The translations under genes were made by a program, and so were the position numbers. DNA of 36,227 nt from Streptomyces tateyamensis. Lineage in GTDB: Bacteria > Actinomycetota > Actinomycetes > Streptomycetales > Streptomycetaceae. This document shows positions 15,711 to 23,335 of the stretch, piece after piece (the first letter of the stretch is position 1; each line of letters begins with the position of its first letter). The stretch lies in the NCBI RefSeq assembly GCF_003205575.1, contig NZ_PYBW01000099.1, positions 1-36,227 on the forward strand, written 5' to 3'. The notes under the pieces were generated by a model. The model was not told the DNA's origin, did not search any database, and saw only the letters and a list, made by a program, of their open reading frames with translations.

Positions 15711-16601
15711 TTACTCCGGTCGGTGCGCCCCGGCGTCGGGGAGGCGCGGGCCGGCGTCGGGGAAGCGCGCCCCGGCGTCGGGGAAGTCCGGCTCGCGCCG
15801 CTCCAGGAAGGCGGCGAGCCCCTCGCGCGCGTGCGGAGCCTGCTGGGCCAGCCGCTCCCAGGGTGCGAGGGCTGCGGCCACCGCCGCCGGCTCGCCGACC
15901 GGCACCGCGTTCAGCGCCGCCTTCGCCGCCGTCGTGGTCTGCGGCGAGCGGCGGGCCAGCAGCCGGGCGAACCCCAGCGCCCGCGCGTCCAGCCCCGCCG
16001 CCGGGTGCACCTCGTCCAGCAGCCCGAACCGCTCCGCCCGGGCGGCGTCCACCAGTTCGCCGGAGAAGAGCAGGTACTTGGCCCGGGCCGGGCCCACCAC
16101 CCGGGCCAGCCGCGCGGTCGGCACCGCCGGGTAGACCACGCCCAGCTTGGCCGGGGTGATCCCGAGCCGGGCGTCGGCCGCGCCGAACCGCAGGTCGCAG
16201 GCGAGCGCCAACTGGCAGCCGCCACCCACGCAGGAGCCGTGCAGCACGGCCAGGGTCGGCAGCGGGAAGTCGGCCAGCGCCTGCTCGGCCGCGACGTTGA
16301 GCGCGTGGTAGGCCTCGGCGGCGGCCGGGTCGCCGTAGATCGCGGACAGCTCCGCGATGTCGGCCCCCGCGCTGAAGGTGCCCTCGGCACCGGTCAGCAG
16401 CAGCGCCCGCAGCCCGGGGCGGGCGGCCAACTCGGCCAGCAGCTGCGGCAGCGCCTGCCACATCGCCCGGGTCACCGCGTTGCGCCGGTGCGGGCGGTCC
16501 AGCAGCAGCACGGCCACCCCGTCCTCGCCCAGGTACGGGCGCAGGCCCTCGGCGGGGCTCGGCAGTTCGGTGCGGTCGGCGAGCAGCAACTGGTCGGTCA
16601 T
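15711..16601 (-). CDS. Crotonase (enoyl-CoA hydratase/isomerase) superfamily protein, both usual glutamates replaced
   Basis: A 296-residue crotonase fold. The CoA/oxyanion segment FSAGADIAEL (77-85) and HGSCVGGGCQLALACDLRFG (121-140) are clear. In classical hydratases the two catalytic Glu lie in GGGCELA and in the PE of FGQPE; here they read Gln130 and Ala (LGITPAKLG). It is therefore probably an isomerase, a thioesterase-like or other crotonase, not a standard hydratase (inference from motif alignment by eye). The C-terminus carries a repeated heptapeptide xPDAGxx encoded by three 21-bp repeats. The start is ATG 16601. It is divergent from the Nudix gene; the 90-bp gap holds GGGGCAC/GTGCCCC (16628-16656). 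Confidence 0.85.
   Translation of the reverse strand: MTDQLLLADRTELPSPAEGLRPYLGEDGVAVLLLDRPHRRNAVTRAMWQALPQLLAELAARPGLRALLLTGAEGTFSAGADIAELSAIYGDPAAAEAYHALNVAAEQALADFPLPTLAVLHGSCVGGGCQLALACDLRFGAADARLGITPAKLGVVYPAVPTARLARVVGPARAKYLLFSGELVDAARAERFGLLDEVHPAAGLDARALGFARLLARRSPQTTTAAKAALNAVPVGEPAAVAAALAPWERLAQQAPHAREGLAAFLERREPDFPDAGARFPDAGPRLPDAGAHRPE
15730..15792. repeat. Three 21-bp tandem repeats inside the crotonase 3' end
   Basis: The unit CCGGCGTCGGGGAAGCGCGCC (shown as variants) occurs at 15730-15750, 15751-15771 and 15772-15792 with a few substitutions. It is in phase with the minus-strand crotonase and encodes the heptapeptide repeat FPDAGAR/FPDAGPR/LPDAGAH just before the stop. Confidence 0.85.
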
Positions 16602-16691
16602 AGCACCACTCTGGCAGGCCCGGGAGCGGGGCACTGCCGGCGGGCCGGGGTGCCCCTGTCCGATCCCGCGCGCAGACGAGAGGATAGGCCC

Positions 16692-17183
16692 ATGGATCAA
16701 GACCAGCTGCTGCCCCGGGACGCCTGGCTCGCCTCGCTGCCCCGCTCCTACACCGCCGCCGGCACCCTGCTCACCGACGAGGCCGGCCGGATCCTGGTGC
16801 TCAAGCCCAACTACCGCCCCGGCTGGCAGTTCGCCGGCGGCACCATCGACCTCGGCGAGGACGCGCTGGAGTGCGCCCGGCGGGAGCTGCTGGAGGAGAC
16901 CGGGCTGGACCGGGAGATCGGGCGGCTGCTGGTGGTCTCCTGGACCCACCCCTCCGAGGCCCTCGACCACCCCGCCGTGCACTTCGTCTTCGACGCGGGC
17001 ACCGTCCCGGTCGGCACCCGGATCGCGCTGCAGGAGGCCGAGCTGGAGGAGTACCGCTGGGTCACCGAGGAGGAGGCGTACCAGCTGCTCGGCGAGGCCC
17101 GCGGGCCCCGGCTGCGGGCCGCGCTGGCGGCCCGGGCGGACGGCGTGGTGCGGGTGGTGGCCGGCACCGTGACGGGGATCTGA
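16692..17183 (+). CDS. Nudix hydrolase
   Basis: A 163-residue pyrophosphohydrolase. The Nudix box fits GX5EX7REUXEEXGU exactly, running from GGTIDLGEDALECA into RRELLEETGL (residues about 51-73). The preceding ILVLKPNYRPGWQFAGG and following segments fit a generic Nudix fold; the substrate is unknown. GAGAGGA lies upstream of ATG 16692. Its stop codon overlaps the start of the phosphopantetheinyl transferase (TGATG), so the two are translationally coupled. Confidence 0.92.
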   Translation: MDQDQLLPRDAWLASLPRSYTAAGTLLTDEAGRILVLKPNYRPGWQFAGGTIDLGEDALECARRELLEETGLDREIGRLLVVSWTHPSEALDHPAVHFVFDAGTVPVGTRIALQEAELEEYRWVTEEEAYQLLGEARGPRLRAALAARADGVVRVVAGTVTGI

Positions 17184-17914
17184 TGGCCGTTCAACCCATC
17201 CCGGGCGTGCTGGTCTGGCGGGTTCCGGTGACCGAGGCCGGCGCGGCGTTCGCCGCCGGTGCGGCGCCCGCGCTGCTGGACCGGACCGAGCTGGCCCGGG
17301 CCGCCGCGTTCCGCCGCCCGCAGGACCGCACCCTGTACGAGATCGCCCACGTGGCACTGCGCACCGTGCTGGGCGAGCAGTTGGACCGCAAGCCCGCCGA
17401 GCTGGTGTTCCACCAGGCGCCCTGCCCCGGGTGCGGCCAGCCGCACGGGCGGCCCGAAGTGCCCGGCCCCGTCCAGTTCTCGCTCTCGCACGCACCGGGT
17501 CTTGCGCTCATCGCGCTGGCGAACGCCCCGGTCGGGGTGGACGTGGAGGGGCGCGAGGTGTTCGCCGGGCAGGCGGGCCACGAGGTGGCCGGGATGCTGC
17601 ACCCCGCGGAGCGGGCCGAGCTGGACCGGGTCGGGGTCCAGGAACCGGCCCGCTGGTCGGCGGCCGCACTGCGCTGCTGGGTGCGCAAGGAGGCGTACCT
17701 CAAGGGCACCGGGATCGGGCTCGGGCGCGGGGCCGGAGCGGAGTACGTGGGGGTGGGACCGGGGTTCGGTGTCGGGAGCTCGGCCGGGGGTCCGGACGCG
17801 CCGATGGGGTGGCAGTTGCAGGCGGTGGCGGTGCCCGAGCAGTACGACGCGGCGGTGGCGGTGCTGAGTGATGATCAGCTACCGCTGGAAGTAAGGGAGT
17901 TGACGCTGACTTAG
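17183..17914 (+). CDS. 4'-phosphopantetheinyl transferase, Sfp type
   Basis: A 243-residue enzyme that moves phosphopantetheine from CoA to a conserved Ser of carrier proteins. Mg-binding Asp120 and Glu122 are in VGVDVEGRE, and Glu170 and Lys174 in WVRKEAYLKGTGIGL. FSLSHAPGLALIA matches the substrate-binding loop. A short CPGCGQPHG segment (81-89) is typical of the actinobacterial type. It is likely able to activate NRPS or PKS carriers such as the A-PCP protein at 33 kb, though it lies 15 kb from that cluster. A Gly-rich insertion (about 179-206) seems loop-like. It converges on the RidA-like gene with a 4-bp overlap. Confidence 0.92.
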   Translation: MAVQPIPGVLVWRVPVTEAGAAFAAGAAPALLDRTELARAAAFRRPQDRTLYEIAHVALRTVLGEQLDRKPAELVFHQAPCPGCGQPHGRPEVPGPVQFSLSHAPGLALIALANAPVGVDVEGREVFAGQAGHEVAGMLHPAERAELDRVGVQEPARWSAAALRCWVRKEAYLKGTGIGLGRGAGAEYVGVGPGFGVGSSAGGPDAPMGWQLQAVAVPEQYDAAVAVLSDDQLPLEVRELTLT

Positions 17915-18327
17915 CGGCGCTTGAGGTGGTGGGCGTCCACCTCGATCTCGATCCGCATCCGCGGGTCCGCCAGGCCGCACTCCTGCATGGTGGCGGCCGG
18001 GCGGACCTCGCCGAAGGCCGCGCGCAGCGCGGGCCAGCAGGCCTCGAAGTCGGCGCGGTCCGGGAGCAGGTAGCGCACCCGGACCACGTCGGCGAACGAG
18101 CTGCCGGCCTCGGCCAGCGCGGCGGCGATGTTGCGCAGGCACTGCTCGGCCTGCTCCACCACGTCCTCGGAGATGGTCATCCGGGTGTAGTCGAACCCGG
18201 TGGTGCCGGAGACGTGCACCCAGCGGGAGCCGTCGTCCTCCAGCACCACGGCACGGGCGTAGCCGATCTGCTCCTCGAAGGTGGAACCGCTGAGCACGGC
18301 GCGGCGAGTGATGTGATCTTGGTCCAT
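17911..18327 (-). CDS. RidA/YjgF-family protein lacking the catalytic arginine
   Basis: A 138-residue Rid-superfamily protein. VHVSGTTGFDYTRM, QAEQCLRNIAAALAEAGSSFADVVRVRYLLPD and the C-terminal MRIEIEVDAHH are clear family blocks. Where RidA has PAR (the Arg essential for 2-aminoacrylate deamination), this protein reads PAATMQECG, so it probably belongs to a Rid subfamily without that activity. The start is ATG 18327. It is divergent from a small zinc-ribbon gene over 47 bp. Confidence 0.88.
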   Translation of the reverse strand: MDQDHITRRAVLSGSTFEEQIGYARAVVLEDDGSRWVHVSGTTGFDYTRMTISEDVVEQAEQCLRNIAAALAEAGSSFADVVRVRYLLPDRADFEACWPALRAAFGEVRPAATMQECGLADPRMRIEIEVDAHHLKRR

Positions 18328-18374
18328 GGCGGTCAAGGTACCGGCTGTCGGTGGATTGCGGCACCCTGGTCGGC

Positions 18375-18596
18375 ATGCGCGCTCCACGAGTCCAGTGCCC
18401 GACCTGCGGCCGCCCGGTCGCCCTGATGCCCACCCGCCGTGCCGGCTACGGCGTCCTGCACGACCACAAGCGCGACCGCCGCTCGCTGCAGCTGTGCGAG
18501 GGCAGCATGACCCAGCTCGCGCTGAGCGAGGCCACGGTGTGGCAGGACGCGCTGCCCGGGCTGCCGGGCGCGGCGGTGGAGGCGACGCTCTTCTGA
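18375..18596 (+). CDS. Small protein with N-terminal CPxCG zinc-binding motif
   Basis: A 73-residue protein. The N-terminal VQCPTCGRPVALMPTR holds a CxxC zinc knuckle with only one pair of cysteines; Cys41 and His29/31 might complete a site. The middle segment YGVLHDHKRDRR is basic. I recognise no named family, and the role is unknown. ATG 18375 is used because it opens the CPTC region; no strong ribosome-binding site is visible. It is divergent from the RidA-like gene and followed by a GC-rich tandem repeat. Confidence 0.65.
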   Translation: MRAPRVQCPTCGRPVALMPTRRAGYGVLHDHKRDRRSLQLCEGSMTQLALSEATVWQDALPGLPGAAVEATLF

Positions 18597-18605
18597 CCGC
18601 TGCGG

Positions 18606-18695
18606 CCTGCGGGGCGGTGCGGGCCCTGCGGGGCGGTGCGGGTCTACGGGCGGGGCGGGTCTACGGGGCGGTGCGGGGCTACGGGGCGGTGCGGG
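18606..18695. repeat. Five ~18-bp tandem repeats between converging genes
   Basis: Units of 17-19 bp with core TGCGGGGCGGTGCGGG or CTACGGGGCGGTGCGGG lie at 18606-18623, 18624-18642, 18643-18659, 18660-18677 and 18678-18695. The last unit contains the TAG stop and final codons of the AraC-type gene. It begins 9 bp after the zinc-ribbon gene stop. It is G-rich on plus and could vary in copy number. Confidence 0.8.
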
Positions 18696-19554
18696 TCACC
18701 GGGATCCACAGCTGCGCGTCGGACTGCGCCGGGTCCGCCGGTGAGGGCCGGGTGCGCAGGATCTCCGGCCCCGGCCGGTACTCGTACGGGTTGGACGGGA
18801 TCCACTGGGCGGCCACGTCCGCCCACATCTGCTGCAGCGCCTGCGGGAACGGCCCGGTGTTCTCGAACACGGCCCAGGTGCCCGCCGGGCAGTCCAGTAC
18901 GTCGAGGTCCGCGGGCAGCTCCTCGGCGGTGCCGCTCACCACCGCGTGGTAGTAGTCGAGTTCGCTGCCCTCCTCGAAGCCGTCCGACAGGCGCAGGGTC
19001 GCCGACACCACGCCCTGCGGGTCCTGGTCGGAGTAGCCGACGATCCGCAGCATCGTGTCCGGCGTAATGCTCCTGATGTGCTCGAAGATGTGCGGGTTGA
19101 CGCCCTCGTAGATGAGCGGGACACGGGCCTTCCTGCCGACGACCCGGAAGGCGTCCTTCTCCACGATGCGGTACTGCATGGTGCTGTTCCCTTCGAGGGT
19201 GAGGCGGAAGGAGAGCCGGGGCTGCGAGATCAGTGCCGCGCCGGTCCGCCGGGCCTCGCCGGGACCGACCCCGTGCACGGCGCGGAACGCCCGGGCGAAG
19301 GCCTCGCCCGAGGTGTAGCCGTAGCGGACCGCGATCTCCAGCAAGGTCGGCTGCCCGGCCAGGACTTCGGCTCCCGCGACGGTGAGCCGCCGGCGCCGGA
19401 CGTACTCCGACAGCGGCATCCCCGCCAGCGAGGAGAACAGCCGGCGGAAGTGGTACTCCGAGGTGGCCGTGATCCGGGCCAGCGCGGACACCTCGATCTG
19501 CTGGTCGAGGTGGGCCTCGATGTGCTCCATGGCCTGGTTCAACCGATCCAGCAA
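18679..19554 (-). CDS. AraC-family regulator with GyrI-like effector domain
   Basis: About 291 residues. Two AraC helix-turn-helices (about 1-100) include IEVSALARITATSEYHFRRLFSSLAGMPLSEYVRRRRL and LLEIAVRYGYTSGEAFARAFRAVHG. A GyrI-like ligand-binding domain (about 125-285) starts at MQYRIVEKDAFRVVGRKARVP. Such regulators often sense hydrophobic or cationic drugs. I favour the TTG start at 19554 (LLDRLNQAMEHIEAHL), which has AAGGAGA about 6 bases upstream. An in-frame ATG at 19617 would add 21 residues that lack any family resemblance. The stop lies inside a tandem repeat. It is downstream of the FAD monooxygenase on the same strand (97 bp). Confidence 0.88.
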   Translation of the reverse strand: MLDRLNQAMEHIEAHLDQQIEVSALARITATSEYHFRRLFSSLAGMPLSEYVRRRRLTVAGAEVLAGQPTLLEIAVRYGYTSGEAFARAFRAVHGVGPGEARRTGAALISQPRLSFRLTLEGNSTMQYRIVEKDAFRVVGRKARVPLIYEGVNPHIFEHIRSITPDTMLRIVGYSDQDPQGVVSATLRLSDGFEEGSELDYYHAVVSGTAEELPADLDVLDCPAGTWAVFENTGPFPQALQQMWADVAAQWIPSNPYEYRPGPEILRTRPSPADPAQSDAQLWIPVTRTAP

Positions 19555-19651
19555 CCCCGGTCTCCTTCCCTGTCGGGCACCAACGTTAGGAAGGACCAAG
19601 CCTGCCGCACCCGACATCCTGTGCCCGCTGCGGTCGGGTGCGGGGCACTCC

Positions 19652-20890
19652 TCAGGAGGCGGGTCCGGCGGCGGTTGCGCCGGCGCGGCGGGCCCGCTCG
19701 CGGCGGTGGGCGGCCGCCCGGGCGAGGTAGTCCCGGTGCTCCTGCGCGTGGTCGGGCGGCAGGTGCGGGGCGTCGGGGGTGGTGCTGGCGAAGAAGTCGT
19801 GCAGCGCCTGGTTGGCGCTCGCGGCCAGTGCCCCGGAGCGGGCGAACATGTCCGACTCGTGGCGGCCGACGGCCTGGTCGTACCGGGAGGGGTCGTCGGC
19901 CAGGGCGAGGGCGAGTTCCGCTCCGTCCAGCATCGCGAGGTTGGCGCCGTGTCCGCCGAAGGGCGCCATCAGGTGCGCCGCGTCGCCGATCAGGGTGACC
20001 CCGGGAACGTGCGCCCAGCTGAGCGGGGCGGGCAGCGCCCAGAACGACCGGGGGACGTAGTCGCCGTCGTTCCGCACGATCAGCGCCCGCATGGGCGCGG
20101 ACCAGTGGCCGAACTCCGCGGCGAGGTGAGCCCGCAGGCCCGCCCGGTCGGCGAGGTCCACCCCCGCTGCCAGGTGCCAGTCGAACTCGGCGCGGAAGGC
20201 CAGGTAGCCGCGGACCACACCGTTGCTGTTGCGCTGCAGGATCACCGCGCGGCCGTCGTTGTCGTTGGCGAACAGGTGGCCGTCACCGACCAGCGCGGCG
20301 ACCTCCGGGTGGCGGACCTCGTCGAACCGGGCGTCGAGGAAGCAGACCCCCAGGAACTGCGGGGCGGCGTCGCTGACCAGGGGGCGGACCTTCGACCAGG
20401 CCCCGTCGGCGCCGATCACCAGGTCGGCGTCGACGGTGCTGCCGTCCGCGAACTCCAGCCGGTGCGCGCGGCCGGTGAGCCCGGTGGTCCGGACGAGCTT
20501 CTTCCCCCAGCGGACGGTGCCCGGCCGCAGGTGGTCGTGGAGCAGGCGACGCAGCTGGCCCCGGTCGATCTCGGGGGCGGCCGTGTCCTCGGGCGCCGGC
20601 GTGAACTCGCCCAGGAGCGTGCCGTGGTGGTCGCGGCGGGTCATGGCCTGCCCCTGCGGCCTGGCCAGCGCGCGGAAGGCGTCCGTCAACCCGGCGTCCG
20701 CCAGGGCGATCTGCCCCGAGTCGGCGTGCAGGTCGAGGGTCCCGCCCAGGTCGCGGGAGTCCACGGCGTCGTCGGCGTCGTACACCGTGACCTCGATGCC
20801 GCGCTGCTGCAGGACACGGGCGCAGGTCAGGCCGGCGGGTCCGCCGCCGACCACGCAGATCCGGGGGTGGGGGAGCGGGCTGGATGTCAT
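19652..20890 (-). CDS. FAD-dependent monooxygenase, TetX/PHBH-like
   Basis: A 412-residue class A flavoprotein hydroxylase. The N-terminal dinucleotide fold ICVVGGGPAGLTCARVLQQRG (11-31), the mid DLVIGADGAWSKVRP motif and the C-terminal GDAAHLMAPFGGHGANLAMLDG (ribityl-binding) place it with TetX-like enzymes that use NAD(P)H and O2. The substrate, perhaps a drug or aromatic compound, is not readable. ATG 20890 has AAGGGAAG upstream. It is divergent from a TetR gene, with an inverted repeat between them, which suggests inducible expression. Confidence 0.9.
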   Translation of the reverse strand: MTSSPLPHPRICVVGGGPAGLTCARVLQQRGIEVTVYDADDAVDSRDLGGTLDLHADSGQIALADAGLTDAFRALARPQGQAMTRRDHHGTLLGEFTPAPEDTAAPEIDRGQLRRLLHDHLRPGTVRWGKKLVRTTGLTGRAHRLEFADGSTVDADLVIGADGAWSKVRPLVSDAAPQFLGVCFLDARFDEVRHPEVAALVGDGHLFANDNDGRAVILQRNSNGVVRGYLAFRAEFDWHLAAGVDLADRAGLRAHLAAEFGHWSAPMRALIVRNDGDYVPRSFWALPAPLSWAHVPGVTLIGDAAHLMAPFGGHGANLAMLDGAELALALADDPSRYDQAVGRHESDMFARSGALAASANQALHDFFASTTPDAPHLPPDHAQEHRDYLARAAAHRRERARRAGATAAGPAS

Positions 20891-20958
20891 CGGGAGCTTC
20901 CCTTCGGGTGGGTGCGGGCCGAGAGGTCGGCCGCGGCAGGCTCCAGCGTAGGTGTAAT

Positions 20959-21002
20959 CGCTCAAAAAGTGCAACGGTTAATCTTTCTGAGCGGATGCAC
21001 TT
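20959..21002. promoter_or_regulatory. Interleaved inverted repeats between the monooxygenase and tetR, probable TetR operator
   Basis: CGCTCAAAAAG (20959-20969) faces CTTTCTGAGCG (20983-20993), 10 of 11 bases matched, with a 13-bp spacer. A second pair, AAGTGCA (20967-20973) and TGCACTT (20996-21002), is perfect and interleaved with the first. The stretch is unusually AT-rich for this genome and covers the promoters of both divergent genes. Confidence 0.65.
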
Positions 21003-21022
21003 GGGTGGGATAAGGTGGTCCG

Positions 21023-21607
21023 GTGACCGAGATGGGGCGCCGCGAGCGCAAGAAGGCAGCCACCCGCCAGGCCCTGGCGGACGCGGCGCTGCGCCTGTTC
21101 ATGGCGCACGGCTACGAGGGGGTGGGTGTGCGCGAGGTCGCGGAGGCGGCCGACGTCTCGGTGACGACGCTGTTCAAGCACTTCCCCGACGGCAAGGAGG
21201 CGCTGGTCTTCGACCAGGACGCCGACCGCGAGGCGGCCTTGGTGGCCGCCGTCCGTGAGCGCCCCGCCGACCGGTCCGTCCCGCAGGCGCTGCGCGGGCT
21301 GCTGGAGGACGAACGCTCCCGGCGGATCCGTACGGACCCCCGGTTCCCCGACTTCCTGCGCCTGATCGACGCCACCCCGGCGCTGCGCGAGTACGCCCGC
21401 CGGATGTGGCTGCGCCACGAGACGGCGCTGGCCGCGGCGATCGCTGCGGACGCCGGGCTGTCGCAGGACGACGCGGGCGCCCGGGCGCTGGCCCACTTCG
21501 CCCTCGAGGCGGCCACCTTGGTGCACGGGGATCCGGACCCGGAGGGCGCCCTGGACCGGATCTTCGCGCTGCTGGACGGCGGCTGGAGCGGGCTGACGGC
21601 GTCCTGA
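21023..21607 (+). CDS. TetR-family regulator
   Basis: A 194-residue repressor with N-terminal HTH (about 5-55): ERKKAATRQALADAALRLFMAHGYEGVGVREVAEAADVSVTTLFKHFPDGKEAL, then a helical ligand domain. GTG 21023 is used; the coding sequence begins 20 bp from the interleaved repeats. It is divergent from the TetX-like monooxygenase, which it most likely represses along with itself. It converges on the NmrA-like gene across 134 bp without a convincing terminator. Confidence 0.9.
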   Translation: MTEMGRRERKKAATRQALADAALRLFMAHGYEGVGVREVAEAADVSVTTLFKHFPDGKEALVFDQDADREAALVAAVRERPADRSVPQALRGLLEDERSRRIRTDPRFPDFLRLIDATPALREYARRMWLRHETALAAAIAADAGLSQDDAGARALAHFALEAATLVHGDPDPEGALDRIFALLDGGWSGLTAS

Positions 21608-21741
21608 CAGGGCACTTCGTCCCTGGTACGGCGGGCGAGCCTGCCGGACGGGCGATCTCCCTCCTGCCCGGCCAGGCCGTCGGCCCCCGGAAGAACCCCG
21701 GCAGCGCTCGAGTCACTCCCAACGCACCGGTGCAACCTGAA

Positions 21742-22605
21742 TCACCGGAAGCGGGCGCGATGTTCGTTCAGGAAGGCGTCGAGGGTGCGGGGCGGCCGGC
21801 CGAGGATGCCGGTGACGGTGCTTGTAGGGAACTCGGGCCGGGTGACCGCGAGTTGCTGTATCTCCACGACGTGGTCGGCAAGCCAGCCGGGCATGCCGGC
21901 CTGGCGGACGAGGGTGTCGCGCAGCTCGTCCCGGGCGAGGTCGACGTACTCGATCCGGCGGCCCGTCAGTTCGGTCAGCCGGGCGGCGAGGTCGGGGTGG
22001 GAGACGGCTTCCGGTCCGGTCAACGTGTAGGTGCCGCCCGCGAGGTGGGTCCGGGTGAGCACGGCGGCCGCGACGTCGCCGATGTCGCGGCAGTCGACGT
22101 AGTTGCAGGGCATGTCCCTCATGGCACCGAGGACGAGCCCCTGGGCAACGGTGGGCGCGAGGCGCAGCAGGTTCTGCATGAACGCGTAGGGACGCAGGAC
22201 AGTGCCGGTGAGTCCGGAGGCGCGCAGGTGTTCCTCGACGGCGTGGTGTCCACGGGATATCGCGACGGGCGACGCGGGCTCGGCGGCGGGGGCCGAGAGC
22301 TTGACGACGTGGGCGATGCCACTGCGGGCGGCGATGTCGATGACGCGGGTTTCGAGTTCGACCTGTGCAGGGCTGTTGGCCATGGCGAGAAAGAGCTGGT
22401 CGGCGCCCTCGAAGGCGGTGCGTAGCGAGTCGGGGTCGGCGGCGTCGGCGTACCGGACCTCGACGAGCCGGTCGTGCGGGCCGGCGGCGCCGGGGAGCGG
22501 CCGGTGCGGGGTGCGGGTGAGTGCGCGGACGGGTACGTCGAGTGCGCGGAGGCTGCGGAGCAGGGCGGTCCCGGTGGTGCCGGTCGCCCCCATGAAGACG
22601 ATCAT
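21742..22605 (-). CDS. NmrA-like NAD(P)-binding oxidoreductase (atypical SDR)
   Basis: A 287-residue Rossmann protein. IVFMGATGTTGTALLRSLRA (2-21) is the dinucleotide loop, followed by AMANSPAQVELETRVIDIAARSGIAHVVKLSA and LRPYAFMQNLL, typical of NmrA or quinone-reductase (QOR2)-like atypical SDRs. The catalytic Tyr-Lys pair of classical SDRs is not evident. It may act as a redox sensor or quinone reductase. GAGG lies about 9 bases before ATG 22605. It sits 113 bp downstream of the membrane-protein gene, so both may belong to the MarR-controlled transcript. Confidence 0.87.
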   Translation of the reverse strand: MIVFMGATGTTGTALLRSLRALDVPVRALTRTPHRPLPGAAGPHDRLVEVRYADAADPDSLRTAFEGADQLFLAMANSPAQVELETRVIDIAARSGIAHVVKLSAPAAEPASPVAISRGHHAVEEHLRASGLTGTVLRPYAFMQNLLRLAPTVAQGLVLGAMRDMPCNYVDCRDIGDVAAAVLTRTHLAGGTYTLTGPEAVSHPDLAARLTELTGRRIEYVDLARDELRDTLVRQAGMPGWLADHVVEIQQLAVTRPEFPTSTVTGILGRPPRTLDAFLNEHRARFR

Positions 22606-22718
22606 CGAGTGTGTCCTCACTGTTCGGTGTCTGCACTGTGTGGTGTCCGCCGCGGCAGCCGGTGCCGCCGCGGTGAGTCCGGTCGGCTCCGGAGCCGGCG
22701 GTCCGCAGCCGGGATCGG

Positions 22719-23183
22719 TTACGGCCGGGGCTTGGCGATGGTGCTGCGCCAGCGCAGGGTGACGATGGTGGTGGCGAGGGCGGCGGAGACGGGCAGGTCG
22801 ATGCGCAGTCGTTGCAGCCGGCGGGCGGTATGGACCGGGGTGTGGGCCGGCAGCCACTCGGCGGCGAGCCATCCCAGCCCCGCTGCCACCGCTACGGTCA
22901 CGATGACGAGCAGCACGGTCAGGACGAGGCGCGGCAGGGCCGTGGTCCAGCGTCGCGGCCGGCCGCCGTGCTGAAGCCAGGTGGCGACCAGGAACGCCAC
23001 CACGGCGGAGGTGCCGGCGATGGAGGTGCAGGCCGCCAGTGTCAGGTCCGCCTGTCCGGTGAGGACTCCTGCGGTGCCCGCCGTCAACGCGGGGGCGGCG
23101 TAGGCGGTCAGCATCTCGCGCCACGGCGTGAACCGCCGGGCGGCCGCTCGGCTCGGGCCTGTTCTGTCGTTCGTTGCAAGCAT
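22719..23183 (-). CDS. Small integral membrane protein, family not recognised
   Basis: A 154-residue protein with four hydrophobic segments: about 27-43, 47-67, 84-107 and a weaker one near 130-145. Between them is a basic loop HGGRPRRW. The C-terminus is Arg/Lys-rich. I recognise no named family. ATG 23183 is supported by AGAGG about 5 bases upstream. The promoter region carries an operator-like inverted repeat (23259-23280) nearly identical to one at the marR start, so it is probably a MarR target. Confidence 0.75.
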   Translation of the reverse strand: MLATNDRTGPSRAAARRFTPWREMLTAYAAPALTAGTAGVLTGQADLTLAACTSIAGTSAVVAFLVATWLQHGGRPRRWTTALPRLVLTVLLVIVTVAVAAGLGWLAAEWLPAHTPVHTARRLQRLRIDLPVSAALATTIVTLRWRSTIAKPRP

Positions 23184-23258
23184 CGTGGCCTCTTCATCTC
23201 GTTCGAGTTCCGAAAGGCGAAAGGGTTCGGCCGGACTACCGACCCGCCTGTCCCGCAT

Positions 23259-23280
23259 AGTAGTTAGCTGCCTAATTACT
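23259..23280. promoter_or_regulatory. MarR-type operator upstream of the membrane-protein gene
   Basis: AGTAGTTAG-CTGC-CTAATTACT is a 22-bp inverted repeat with 8 of 9 arm bases matched, 76 bp upstream of the membrane-protein start. It is AT-rich in a GC-rich setting. It matches the reverse complement of the site at 23857-23880 in 19 of 22 positions. Confidence 0.78.
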
Positions 23281-23335
23281 GCTGCGCAAAGAGGGCCCCC
23301 ATCCATGGGATGAGAGCCCGGGCCCTGTGGCCGGG

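Noticed and set aside
18606..18695. CRISPR-like array
   Set aside because: The units are contiguous tandem repeats with no unique spacers.
19555..19617. ATG 19617 as start of the AraC-type gene
   Set aside because: The extra 21 residues show no family resemblance and AAGGAGA precedes the TTG at 19554; kept as an alternative only.
21608..21741. Terminator between converging tetR and NmrA-like genes
   Set aside because: Only weak pairing (CGGCGGGC with GCCTGCCG) is visible; not convincing enough to call.
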